NCBI RefSeq assembly: GCF_030867145.1
Contig: NC_134414.1
Coordinates: forward strand, 70,252,814 to 70,316,813
Direction: 5' to 3'
From: Opisthocomus hoazin
Taxonomy: Eukaryota; Chordata; Aves; Opisthocomiformes; Opisthocomidae
DNA length: 64,000 bases
Each line of letters starts with the position of its first letter. Position 1 is the first letter of the stretch. The notes beneath the pieces are model-generated. The model was not told where the DNA came from and searched no databases. It worked only from the letters and a program-made list of their open reading frames with translations. The translations under genes were made by a program, and so were the position numbers. Positions 1 to 12,693 of the stretch are shown in pieces.

Positions 1-3000
1 AAGAGCATGGATTCAGGAAGAAAGAAAAAATAAATTTATTACAGCTGATCAAGAAATCAAATTCTATTCTGAGTGAAAAAGTTGAACAGAGATTTTATTC
101 TTTTTTGAAAACATTTTTTCAGTATTCTTTTTCAGAAAAAAACTGAACAATGATTTGGCTTTTTAAATTTCAATTTTTTTTCTAAAGGAAAACTTTGCAC
201 AAAAGAAAATAAGAATTCATTTAGAATATGTAAGGTATCTAATGTAAGCTTTTATATCAGAATTCCATCTGGGTTTTATAAATAACTGTCAATGTATTAC
301 AGAAATATCTGGAAGATTCCGTGATTTATTTTTTTTTTATTTTCCCTTCCATCATTGCTAACAATAATTTTGATTTCTTGGTGAATTACAAACATGCTTC
401 TACTTCAGCCTGGTTGTCCTGTGTGAGCTAGCTTAAAGGAACAAACCCAACCAATGAAGACAAGGCATTTGGAAGTTACTTTGTGCTAAAATCTCAGGCC
501 ACGTTCATATGAGCTGTGGATCTGACCTTAACAATTTCAAGTCACATTAAAGCTCAAGTTTTGTGTCTTCACTGTAATCATGTAAGTGTTGATTAGTTAC
601 CCAGTGTTGGTTTTTTTTAATCCAGCTATCATAATCTAAATTCTTTATTTGGCCAAAACTTTTAATAAGTACATGTAATTGGGGACAAGTGAATCCTGAT
701 TGCCTGCTTGAGGAAGACAAGTGCTTCTCTGTGCTGGGGAAAGGCTGAGTCTGCCTCTTGCTTCAACAGTGAATTTTAAGCTTTGTATCACTCTTCACCT
801 TCAAGAAAAAAAGCAAGCGATGACAGCATTGCTATTTTAAACTTTTATAGGAGGCTGGCTTGGTATATAATTTTCTGTTTTCCCTTTAAGCTAACCTCAG
901 CATGCTGTCACATGAATATGGGGCTGAGATGTAGACTAGTGTCTGCTTTCTGGTCAGGGTTTTGTATCAGAGTGGCAGTGACGATGGGAGAGAGCTGCCC
1001 CTCTTCCTTCTCCTGGCCCATTAAAGTGCTGAGGCGTAGTGCTCTGTCAACTCTCTGATGCTGTTCTTATGTCAGTTCTTGTCAGTATTGTGCCAGCACA
1101 TTGCCAATGAATGTGCTTGTCCAAACAGTTGTGTTTGGTCTGCTTCTCTCTTCTGAGCATTAAGAAAATAAGATACTAATTCAGTAACCTCCAATTTCTG
1201 GTATACGGCCCATGGACAGTGTTTTATTGGGGAATAGCCCCAGGTACTTGTTGACCAGATGGTCCATTTACTCTCTCCAGACCAAAGAATACTTTGCTTC
1301 CTCAGCATTTTTACTGTGTCACCTGCCTCCCTCATGCTTAATGCCTGCAGTGTGTGCACTGTGGCATTTCAACTCCTTTATAGACAGTCTGATGGAAAAG
1401 AAGCACCTTGTGATCAGTTTCCTTTGATTTCTATTTGTTTTCTTTTTTTTTTCCTTGAGAGCATAGTGATACTCTTTGACTACTTTTTTGCTGTAATTCC
1501 ATTTACAAGTCCTGTTACAAGAAGCCACTCTGCAAGTTGCATCCCTCTTTCATACACCACTTGTGTGGGGCTGTGCCAGAACCCTCACATGCTGTTCCTC
1601 AGCTGCCTGGGTGAGGGCTGATGCTCTGTCATAACTTTCTAGCCATTTGTTTGCAGGACCAGGAGCTGCAGCTTCAGAAAATTCTGCTGAAGAAAGCATT
1701 TGTTCTGTCCTAATAGCTGTGCAGCTGGATCCCATGCAGATCTGGCAATCCTAGTAATGGCCTTGTTAGACTGTCCAACTCCGGAGCAAATAACCAGTCC
1801 AAGCCATTTCTCTTCAAGACAAAGGAACAAAACCACATTGGTGCTCCACTTCTCAGCTCTGGAGTGCACAGATTGAAGCCCCTCTGCTCCCTATTCTGCT
1901 CCAAACTTCCGACATGCTGTTACCACATCAGGTGTGGAGCTTAGCTACCACAGCCAGGTTCCTTGTAGGCAACATCAGCCCATCTATTTTTCCCTTTCAG
2001 TGTCCGTGACTGATTCTGGCCAGAGATGACAGTACGGTTACCTCCCCGAGTTCATCTCAGTTGGTGTGCTGCTGGTGGTGGTTTGGACTCTGTTGAGAAA
2101 GAGTTTAATTGCCACGTGGAAGCAAGGCCAAGGTCCCTACAACTGTCCTCTGTCAATGCTTAGAAGCGGCGTATTTCCAAAGCTGTTGAGTGTTCTTTTT
2201 TCACACAGCAGCAACATTACGTCCCTGTCATATCTACCCACCACAGCGTTCTTCATTCATCCGTTCCAGGGGTGCTTGCACTTCTGGTCTTACTGTGATA
2301 TGATTTTTCTTGTAGCCTGAGGTTTGGAAGTAGCGGAATTCCCACCTCTAATGTCAAGAGCTGTTCCTCAGGTTTGTGAGAGAACCAGGTTCCTCTCCTG
2401 CAGGGTGATGAGTGCAGCTCCTGAGAGGACTTTGGGAAGAGTATTGTACCCCTTGCATAGTGCTCTGGGAGAAGAGCCGATGCTGCCTGATGCTCCAGGG
2501 TGTTCTGCATTCTGCTGCTGCCAGCAGTGAGGCAGTTATGGGCTTAGCTGTGTCCTGCATCAGTTGCCAGCCTCCTGTCATCTCCTTTCTCCTCTTGCTT
2601 ATGAATGTGATCTTCTTGTCGAATTTTCTGCTTTTGAGTTTGGCAGATCTTTACGGGCTTTGTGGTCAAATGGACTAATATGGAGATGTTGGTGGGATAG
2701 TGGTTACGGTTGGGATCAGGTAGAGAAAAGCATTCATTGTTATGAAGAGCCTTGTCCTTAACTGAAGTAAGACTTTGACATTGGAATCGTCACTGGGTTC
2801 CTTGCCTCTGTCCCTGAAATGGTAGCACCAAATCCTGGACTCTGCCACTCCAGTCTTGCCATGTTTTGTCTTGCAGCAGCAAAGTTAGATTGGTGTTTTC
2901 AGCAGAGCGTGCTTGCTTCCCTCCTGTAAGAGTGGTAATGATTAATAGCAAGAATGGCTCTGTGGAACTCAGATTATGTGGTAAAATCAACTGGGTTTTC

Positions 3001-4614
3001 TAACTGCGTACTTGTTCCTCTTGCTCAATTCTCAGTCTTTGTTTTAACTCCAAGAAAATGTCCTGAATACCAGCCTGGGTTCTGCTTTTGGCTGAGGCCC
3101 TGCCTAGCTGCCATTTCTGCCCGTTGCTGTTTCTGTTTCTCTCCCCTCCAGCCCCCTCACCCTGCAAACACTACCCTTAGCCAGTCATTTGCACTTAAAG
3201 ATCTGTGCAATCTGTTGGGATATAAACTTCAGAAACCTCATATTCTACCCCTAGTGACATCATCTTAAGGTTGTGTGGCGATGTCTTGGCTGTAGTTTAC
3301 ATCTAGCAAAGGGTGGGAGAGGTGTGGGCCGTTGTCGTGGATCACCTCCATCCAGTGTGCCCAGAGAGAGCCCATCTGAAATTTTCTTTCAGGTGGATTC
3401 TCAGTTCCACCTTGACTCAGGTATCTGCCTTTCTGTGTTTGTGTTTGGTTAGCTGGATTAATGTCTCCCTTTGAAGCCTTAAGCCCTTCAGGATTTAGGC
3501 AACACTTCACAGCCTTAAGAAATCATGAGAATGGGACTGGGTGCTTCAGTACACTTCACTAGTTTTTGCAAGATTCAGAGGACTACAGAATACAGAGCCA
3601 CATTTTGTTGTCATAGCAGTCTGTTGTTAAAGCTAAATCTGCCTCTGTGGGCATTGATAAGCATTTTCATCTTGGTACCTGAGCAGCACCCCGGGTTGTG
3701 TTTGTGCCAAGTATAAGACACGTGAGAAGCATCCCAGGCTCACGCTGCAGTCGGTAGATTAGTAGTGTTGTCTGTGGTACCTACCATCACGTGTGGGTAT
3801 GAACAGCAGGATGTGTTAACTCTTTGGAATCGCTGCTCGTGTCGGCTCAAGTTAGCACAAGATTATTTACAGAAACTTCATTCTTCAGTATGTGTCACAT
3901 CTGAATTTACTTCCCACCCTGTGTTTGTCCTCTGGAGATTCCTGCTGTGGGGATTCTGCAGCTCGTAGGGAGCTGCCGTGGCAGTGAGGACACGCCACTT
4001 GCTGTTCTCAGCCCTCAGCTGGGAGGAGGTCAGGTAGATGGGATCTTGTGCCTGTGGTGCTGCAGAGGCAGAAACCAGAGGGCATGTACATGCACCCGCT
4101 GCGAGAATGTGTGTGTGGACTGTGTTTCTCTCAGCCCTCACCCAGCCCCTGAGATTGATGCATATACCACAAGTAGTATCCAGTGAAAAACTGCTCTCTT
4201 ACCAGCCAAGCCTCATTGCTTTCAAACAGCCCGATGAGAGTCAGGATTTGTGGGTGTCCTCACCTAAGACGAGGCAGTTGCTGGGACAGGGTGCAGTTCT
4301 TGCTCTGTGGTGGTGGGACTGGTGTGGGTAAAGCTGGGGAACACCAGCTCTAGGCAGAGAGCGCCTGTTGGTTACCCTGAGAATGATTGCTGCCTGTGCT
4401 AAGAACTATTAGTATTCTGTGGCTTCCTTGCAATATCTTGATTAGAAAAACAGTGTTTGAAAATATGCTAACAGGACCTTAAATACAGGTTTATGCAGCT
4501 TGCAAGCAGAATGTGTTTTTTAATATATGTAATGGATCTTGATGAAAGTCATTCACAGTGAAGTGGGATGTTTATTTGCGTTCTGTGTACAGAATTATTA
4601 TATTGTTGTTTAAC

Positions 4615-4820
4615 TTTCTTCACTGTGAGGGTGGTGAAACACTGGAACAGGTTGCCCAGAGAAGCTGTAGATGCCCCCTCCCTGGCAGTGTTCAAGGCCA
4701 GGTTGGATGAAGCTCTGAGCAACCTGGTCTAGTGGAAGATGTCCCTGCTCATGGCAGGGGGGTTGGAACTAGATGATCTATGAGGTTGCTCCCAGCCCTT
4801 ACCATTCTATGATTCTATGA
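4615..4820 (+). repeat. CR1 LINE, 5'-truncated 3' end
   Basis: Starts TTTCTTCACTGTGAGGGTGG, includes the CR1 ORF2 end (AACACTGGAACAGGTTGCCC, i.e. [12 protein letters not shown]) and 3'UTR. It ends ATTCTATGATTCTATGA, the CR1 terminal short repeats. About 205 bp, sense on +. Confidence 0.95.
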
Positions 4821-7800
4821 ACTTGGTTTTGATACTTCAAAGTATTTGTAAGGAAAAAGCTGGAACTGGATGTTTTTTCAGCTCCTTCTGAGCGTTGTTC
4901 AGCTAGAAACCCTAAAAAGAAATTGGCAGTGATAAATTCCAGAGTTCATATTAAGTTTACATTTATTTGTTTCATTTTAAGACAAAATGCCAATAGCTGA
5001 CCATGAATATCTTCAAGTCATAATCTAACATATCTTAAGTCAAATCTAACATTAACATAATCAACCATAAATTGGAAACCTTGTAGAGTTTGCTTTGTGA
5101 CTGCAAGTATTTAGTGGATGAGACAGCATAAGAAAATACAGTGCCTTTATTCTGATTTAGTTTTTTTACTATGGATTGAAGTAAACAGGATTAATGCTTA
5201 AACTGGGTTTGGATGTGCATAGGGATGGAAGGGTGTAAATGTAGCTTCTCAATCTGGTTGATTGTGAATTTGGGGGGGATAACTATAATGGAGTGCTCTG
5301 GGTTTTTTGCATAACTAGGACGATATTTCAGAGGCTTTTGCTTGGTATTCTTGTGTTTCTTATGTTCAGGCATTACTTCCAATTATGTCACTTCTGTAAG
5401 AATTCAGCATATGATTGAGGCAGATATTAAGAAACTGATAGCTGTAGTTTTCCTCCAAGTTTGACAGCAAGTGATCTACTTTGAATTCAAAGAGGGAATC
5501 TACAAGTGGATCATTCTCATCCCTTTTTTTATGCTATTTTATGTAGAATGGAACAGTTTTGAATAGCTGCCATCTACAGCATCTTCAGCTTTGTTAGTTG
5601 TAACAACAGCTCTTAACATTTCTCAAAGCATTTAATGAGCTTGCTGACTAGTGGGGCACTCTTCAGAGTCCTTATCACACTCTGCTTGGCTTAAATGAAG
5701 TATTTTCCTGTGCACCTGAAAAATCTGTTTTGGAAAACAGGGTCTAGCATGTGGCACTACAGTTAAAAGACAAAAGACCCAGTTAAATTGAATGGAGTAT
5801 AAACGGTGAGATAAATAAGCTATTTGTTTCAAAGAAAGGATATTTGTCTCTATTATGTGACTCTTCATTCAAGTAGTATCAGTGGTAGTCAGTAGTTAAT
5901 CATTTCTTATGTGAGGTTTGAGAGCTTAGTGGAGTGATTAATGAGCTAGTGATATTTATGCATACAGGAATATATAAAGTAAAACTGAGGCAATTAGGCT
6001 AGTTAAGGGTGATTTATATAAACCTTGTCCACAGAGTGAGATTTTGATTGACGTTGCTGAGTTTTGAAAGGAGGATGTGTTCTTGGATTGGTTTTGTGGA
6101 AACTAATGTAAGCAAGTTTCAGAGTTAACTACGTTGCCCCCAGTGCGTAAATAAAAAATAAAAAAAGTTACAGAAAATATGGCTCCAATGTCAAGAATCT
6201 CAAACAGTGAAACTCCACTTTTAAAGTTTTTCAAAACGTCCTGTATCAAATATATTCTACTTAGGGAAGCTTCTCCCCCCCCGCCAACCCTGGCTGTAGC
6301 ACTGAGCACAGCCTGAGCTTGGGATATTTGCCTACCTCTAGCTGCACGAGATGACAAACTTCTGCTCGCCAAGCGCGTTTGCCAGGCATCTCTGCCACAG
6401 AGCTGCATCCTGACCTCTGTGCAGCTGAGTCCCTGCTAACTCTGCATTTATCCAGGCTTGAAGCAAGGAACGTAGAAATGCTTCCTTGGGTTTTCAGTGC
6501 CTGCTTGTAGGAATTGATTTGCAGCGTGTCGGGGTTGAACTTGTTTGTTCCTGCCGGGCACCTTGGGGAGGGAGTGTGCAGAAGTGCTTCCAGCTGCAGC
6601 ATTTACAGGGAAATCTCTGGCTGTTCCTTCCCTTTTATCTCTCTGCTCCAGACAAAACCATGGATTCAGGATTATTGGGTGAGAGCAGCACCGATGTGGA
6701 AAATACAACAATTATAGCTGGCGTTTCAACAGTGGTTTCTGATCCTAGCTTTCAGTCGAGGGTTCTTTGTAAAAGGGTCTGCCACTCCTTTTTGATTATT
6801 TAAGGTTGTATGAGACCTAACCAGTGCCAGGTTACGCACGTGTGCGTGTCTCTCCCAAACCAGCAGCTAGTCGCTCGTGCTGCCCTCAGTCTGGCAGCTC
6901 CAGCTCAGCCAGCCAGGAGCCCAGGTCACCCAGTGCTGTCAGATCAGTAGCACGGACGGGAGCAGTGGAGCTAACTGTTATCAGTCACCTTAATGTAACC
7001 AGCATTCCAGAAGGCAGTATGTGAGGTTTTACAGAATGGGCCTTTCAAGCTCTCCTGGGCTAGGGTCAGGCTTTTGATTACCCCACCGGAGGGTACAGTA
7101 TAGGATAGCGGTGACCTGCTCTGCAGGCCTCAGCTGAAGGGAGTTTTAGCTGTGTGCATGCAGGCACGGTGCTTCCCTGGCAAGGCACATACTGCCCAGA
7201 TGCCAAGGAGGTCTGGCACTGACCCATTTGGACAAGCGAAGATATTACTCTCTTTCAGAAATCCAGTTATTAACCGGATTAAGCCTTACGGGTGCAAACT
7301 TTTGTTCAAAGGACCTCACTTGCTTAACAGCTCTCCTAAGATATTTTAATTTTACTTTGGAACATCTGGCAGAAGATTGAATTACATACTTAGTATTTGC
7401 AGATTGCAGTAGAATGCACTTTTGGTGGGCTGAAGGCAAGGTTATATTGCTGCCTAAAATGTGAGGATGTCACTGTGGTCAACGCTGTCTGTTATCATGG
7501 CATGCTGAAGCTTGAACTTCTTTTTGAGCACATGGGTAAGGAATTTTGCCAAGAGTAGGCAAAGACAGGACTCTTGAAGGGACCTAGGAAATGCAGTGTT
7601 CGTTGCAGGTGTCAGTAAAGGAAATTTGCCTGTAGTATCTCTCCTTTGCAAGGTAGAGAGATGACAATGTGATGCATCCTTAGTGAAAATTAATTACTGT
7701 TGTGGGATAGATGTGGCTTTATATGTGCTGCTGTTGTGGTTTTCTGTTTATTTCATTAAAATTCAATCTTTTATTAAAATCACTGGCTCTAATTTCCTGA

Positions 7801-7837
7801 TTCTTCCCTTTGCAAACACTGAATGCCAAAGTGCCAA

Positions 7838-7877
7838 AGTTATTGTGTAGCTAAACCAGTTATTGTGTAGCTAAATG
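7838..7877 (+). repeat. 20-bp tandem duplication, two copies
   Basis: AGTTATTGTGTAGCTAAACC is followed directly by the same unit ending TG instead of CC (18 of 20 identical). It is a simple local slippage product inside the NAXD intron. Confidence 0.9.
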
Positions 7878-10789
7878 CATTGCATTTCAAGGAATAGCTT
7901 CCATGATAATAAAAGAATTCATTAAAACACATGAATTCTTCGCCCTTACTTTGTAAATTTTCCCAGTTACAGGAAAGGGTTACCTTTACCCAGATAGAGC
8001 GCTGGTTTCTACTGTGACGCAACTTCTTTCTCAGTTCTTACTGAGTAGGTTGCTTGCATGCGAGTCCTGGATACCCAGTCACCAAAAGAAGATTTTTCAG
8101 GAAATTGTGTATTTCAAGAGTAGAGTGGGAGTAGATTCAGGTTAATTTTATCCCCTCTGGCTCTCCTCCCCTCAACCACCTCCACCAAAAACTGGAATCA
8201 CTGAAATACTATTTTGGGCATTCCTAAATGTTGAGTATTTGGTGTCACTAACAAATGATAGCTGTGTGGGAGGTTGTCCCACACAGCACCTTCATGGGAT
8301 GTGTGAGTCCCAGGTCGTTTTCTCTTTGGCTTAATTAGGGTAGAAGCTTAAACTTTGATATTCAATTATTAGGAGAGGAAGCTCTTGCTACAGATTTGTC
8401 CTAGCATGAGTCCTGCAGTCTTGTAATACAGATCATGATTGCTGATCTTAATCGCAGTGGGCTGGAGGGCGTTTCCCTTTTCTCATTCAAATGTCGTGGG
8501 CTGTGGAATCCCTCTTTAGGAGAGTCACCAAGTATTTAGCATGCAAAGCAGAATATCTCTAGCAAGAGACTGCCCAAACCCCTGTTATTAGGACTCTCTA
8601 CCTGAAAGTTAAGACAACTGAAATTTGGGCCTGGCTGTGAGTATCACAGAGGAAGGATCTGCATTGCAGTCTTTGGTATCTTAGCTAACCAGCGTGGCTG
8701 TAGGTCATGAGGTTGGATGACAGAAGCGTGTCACTCTCTCCTCCTCCTCATTGTCCTCTCTGCTTAATGACTAGTGTCAAGGTTGCTCTGTGAGCCCAGT
8801 CCCTCATTTCTGGATGTCATCGAGTGCTTAGGAATCGAGTGAAGGAAGGGCTCCTGCCTTGGTCTGCGCCAAGCTGAACCACCGCTGTTGTAGTATAATA
8901 TATTCTGTGCACAAAAAGCTAGCCCACTGGGATATCTTGGAGCTAGAATCTCCAAAATCTTAATATTCAAAATGCCATTTGAAGGGAAGGGGTGATGTCT
9001 TGGGTTTATCGTTGATACCTGTATGTGTTGCTGTTCACTTGTGGGGATGGTGTTTGGATTTCAAGTCTTGTCTTAGTAACACTGCTTGGCGTTTTTAATT
9101 GGCAATGTTTTCTTCTAAGTCTTTGCCCGTATAAATAATTGTTGCATAGGATAAAAGTGAACAGATGGTTCCTGCTCATACGTACAGTCCTATAAGAAAC
9201 CGTTAAATAGGTTTTGGTGTGAAAGTAGAGTTAGGCTGAGCTGTATTAATTGTGCAATTAACAGTGAAGGTTCTTCTGTATGCTAGAAGTGTTAAACCAG
9301 GAAAGTCCATGCCAAATGTGGAGGTACAGATTCAGTGAAAAACTTAACTTTTGCTTCCAAGAACAAAATACTCTGCACAGTGGATGCTGCGCTTATTCCT
9401 GTAAAGACCTCTTGCACAAATATGTTTTTTTATCCAGTAACTGCAGTAATAGAGTATTTAAAAGTGGGCTTCATCTCACCTAAATCTCAGTGTCCAAAAC
9501 TAAAGCAGTAAGGTGTTTCTGCTCCCTCTGTGATAGCTGAGGAGAGACAGGTATGTCTGTTGGTGATTCATCCCACCCTAAATGTGATGCCTAAGCCAGA
9601 TAGGGTGAATTGCTCTCCAGTGGTGAGCCATGTGAGCTTGCAATGGCAGCAGGTGAGATGGGTCCTGTCCACAGACAGTAGGAAACAGGGGTTCTGCAGT
9701 GAATGTTGTGTCCTTCAAATCAGTGGTTGTCTTGTGGGGGTTCTCTTATCTCTGTTTCTGCTTTATTACGATTGCCAGATTACCTCTTCCCCCCCTTCCT
9801 CCCCAGAACTTCCTCTCTGGGGTTCCTTGTCTGTCTCCAGCAGTTTCTGTCTGGGTTTAAGGAAGGAAGAGGAAAGGAAAGTGATTAGGGTAGGTTTTTG
9901 TTTGGTTTTTTTTTAATCAAAAATGAGCTTTCTAAATAAGACAAAGGACTTTGTATCCCCTGCTTATTTGTTCTATAAGAAGAGAAAGAAAAAGCAAAGA
10001 TTGCTTGGTGTGTTAGAATAGAAACTGATACCTCAGGGACTTGGTACACAATAAAAGTTGTTTGGCCAGTAGGTTTTACTTAGCAAGATGAGATTTCTCT
10101 TCGGAGCAGAGGTCAAATGTCTCAGGATTGTGGAGGACGTGCTGGAGAGGTAGGAACACAAAATGTTATTAGGAAGAAATGTCTTATTCTCTGGAGTGTA
10201 CCAGTGACCCAGCCTTCCAGAAGCTGTTTACCTGCGCCTATACTTTCATGCTTTGTAACTTCCACCTTTTTTTTTTTTTTCTTGCATTCTTTTGGTGGAC
10301 AATGGATCTTTGGGATTTTTGATTTAGCCTGTTGTTAGATATACGTATAGACAAAAATAGCAGTTCTAACCGGGAGTCAAGATGACAGTTGTGAGGAAAC
10401 ATGAAAAGGGGCCAAACAATAACAGCAGCAGCCAAACTTTAACTGTTTCAGCATCAGAACTTTGGCAAAATTATTTCCATGGATTGTTCATAATGAGTTT
10501 AAGAGACTAGTTTGGAAGGATAAGGACTTCAGAGATTTGGTGTCTTGCTTCGGACTTCGTTATGGACTCTGTTGGGGAAATCTTTTTTGCTTTGAAAAAA
10601 TGAAGTGTCATGAAAGACTGGCTTACTAGAATAAACTAGTGATTCATGTTAGTGGGAAGTGGAGCAGTAATCATTTTAAGTGTACTGAAGGAGTTTGAAG
10701 CTGCTAACGTACAAAAATACTCTGATTAAAACCGGTTAGAAAACAAGGTTGCAGTAAATGATATTTGTAACTTCACAGGCTGGGGGAGG

Positions 10790-10920
10790 ATGATCTGAAT
10801 GCTTTCTTACATAGTATCTTGCTTAACCTCTGGGGCTCAGTGCCGTATGATGTCTAATCAGAAGAGCTTAGTATGGTTCGAAAATAATTGGACTGTTGGA
10901 TGTATAACATTCATTTGTAC
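10790..10920 (+). repeat. Old LINE-like ORF2 C-terminal fragment, copy 1
   Basis: Shares about 130 bp with 11775-11900, including the identical core GCTCAGTGCCGTATGAT and AAGAGCTTA. The spacing resembles the end of CR1/L3-like ORF2 (W-x-S-V-P-x-x-x followed by S-L-x-x-F/I-x-K). Too degraded to translate through. Family assignment is inferred. Confidence 0.5.
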
Positions 10921-11774
10921 AGGGGGAAAAAAAAAAATCATAAATCTGGTTGTCAGACCCACAGCCTTATTTTATTATAACCAAGTGGGTCAAATTAAAC
11001 CTAGTTGTTAATGAACTTAACGCAGCAGGCGCGAAGCAGCACAGCTTCTGTGAAGGAAAACTGAGCTGTGCACATCTGTGCAGATTAACATTAATAAATA
11101 AAGAAATGACTGTCTCATAAATATCTTAAAAGCTTTGAAAGTGAGGCTTGCTGGCTTTTGGTATGCCATGACTAATTCTAGGTATGTTTTAAGATTCCAT
11201 TCTGGCACAGCTGTTAAATATACTTATTCATAAATTTGAATAATTAGTAGTAACTGAATGACATGAATTGTGTAAAACTTGCGATTGGTTCGAAATTATT
11301 TAAGTAGCTGAATATAAGAGAAGACTTTTGGTGTTCCCTTGGGATCGTGGCAAGGGTGGGCACCTTGCAGTCTGACACACAGTGCCAAGAGCTGTGCAAG
11401 CGTGTGTTTGTCATGGGAAGGTTTTTATTCTGTAGTGGCTTCCAGTGTAGCTGCAGCTGTGTGTAGAGACAAGTCCTCAGGCTTGGAGCAGTGGGTGGTG
11501 TTTCAGTCTCACACTTACAACGTGCAAACAGTGCCCAAACAAACAAAAGTAGTGTTGGGTTGAAGCACGCTGCTAAATTCTGGTCATCCGTTTAAAAATA
11601 GAAGAGGAAGATTTCTACTGGTGTTAGTAAAATCAGAATCGGGTAGGAAGGAGGTAGTGAGGATATGTATATGCCATAATTAATAATTTACAGGAAACAA
11701 GGTGGCGGTGTTTATTCTGAGCACAATACAAGAACAGAGATACATTCAGTACTCTGAACATGAATTAAAAACTA

Positions 11775-11905
11775 CTCCCTTACTCCTTACATAATGTCTT
11801 GCTAACCTGTGGAGCTCAGTGCCGTATGATAGCTACTCTGAAGAGCTTAATAACATTCAAAAATAATTAGACTTTTGGATGGATGCCGTCCTCTGTTCTC
11901 TTATA
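11775..11905 (+). repeat. Old LINE-like ORF2 C-terminal fragment, copy 2
   Basis: Diverged direct repeat of 10790-10920, about 1 kb away. The read-through resembles LWSSVPYDSYSEELNNIQK, like a retroelement C-terminus, then degrades. Both copies are on +. Confidence 0.5.
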
Positions 11906-12642
11906 CAGGAGAAAGATAAACTCTCCAGCTTCAAAGACAAGTTGGTAATGACCAACATTCAAAAAAACTTGACTGTCAGCCATTGCTCATTAAAAAAGCT
12001 CGAATATCAGTTGTTGCCACTGCTCGGTTAGGAGAGAGAACAAGGGCAGTTGGTCGGCTTGCTGAAAAACACTTTTGCAAGTGGTCTGTTGTGTGGGCTG
12101 CCTTGGTTTTCTGTTGAAAGTATAAAACCTGCAGGGCTGTGAGTGGAATGACATGTTTTCTGTACTGCTTGTCTTCGGGTGTGTGTTCATAAGTAAATTC
12201 AAACACCCCAATGGGGCTGTCATCAGAAAAGCAACTAAAATTAGTGTTATAGTTACAGATTTCTGTCATGGCAGTACTCATTTGGATTTTTTTATTATTA
12301 TTATTTGGAGATGTATTTTTACAATGTACGACTTAGTTGGCATTGCATGCCTCCTGCAGCAGGAAGAGAATTGTTTGCTTGTTTGTATATCAACGCCAAG
12401 GCATCACTTACAGAAACCCTGTTGACGCTGCTTATACTTGAATCAGGGAGAGAACAATGTAACTGTAAAATTGCCAGTTGATAGGAAAATTTCTTACATT
12501 AGTTTGCAGAATGTAACAGGTTTTTTTCTATCTTTCTTACTAATATCAACTTACATGATCAGATTTATGGTAAGAATTTGTTTTGGATCTTACGAAATTC
12601 AAATTAGCAAAAGCATCTTAAAGTTGTCTGCATTTTTTGCAG

Positions 12643-12693
12643 GGTATTATAGAAAAATCAAAAGTGAAAGGAATTCCCATCATTATTGATGCT
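12643..12693 (+). CDS. NAXD: NAXD coding exon (GII...IIIDA)
   Basis: Seventeen codons in phase 0, reading [17 protein letters not shown]. The acceptor is TTTTTTGCAG and the donor is GCT|GTAAGT. This is the first NAXD exon seen in the window. It encodes the strand leading to the conserved IDADGLW motif, whose second half is in the next exon. Confidence 0.96.

Larger units (their letters stand above)
1..12642 (+). other. NAXD: NAXD intron (5' end outside window)
   Basis: No NAXD-like or other recognisable coding exon was found here on either strand. All open frames are short and lack recognisable motifs. Contents noted separately: a CR1 3' end (4615-4820), a 20-bp tandem duplication (7838-7877) and two related old LINE-like fragments (about 10790 and 11775). 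The rest is AT-rich unique-looking sequence. It is called intronic because the exon at 12643 has a splice acceptor and no upstream exon is visible. Confidence 0.8.

Noticed and set aside
6661..6803. ATG-initiated frame MDSGLLGESSTDVENTT
   Set aside because: Looks protein-like but matches nothing I recognise, has no splice or conservation support, and ends soon after.
10779..10815. CAG followed by a frame reading LGEDDLNAFL, resembling NAXD GLGRDD
   Set aside because: There is no preceding GPG, no proper donor, and the segment belongs to a repeated LINE-like fragment.
10870..10895. GGTTCGAAA resembling a tRNA B box
   Set aside because: No A box or cloverleaf at the right distance; it is part of the LINE-like fragment.
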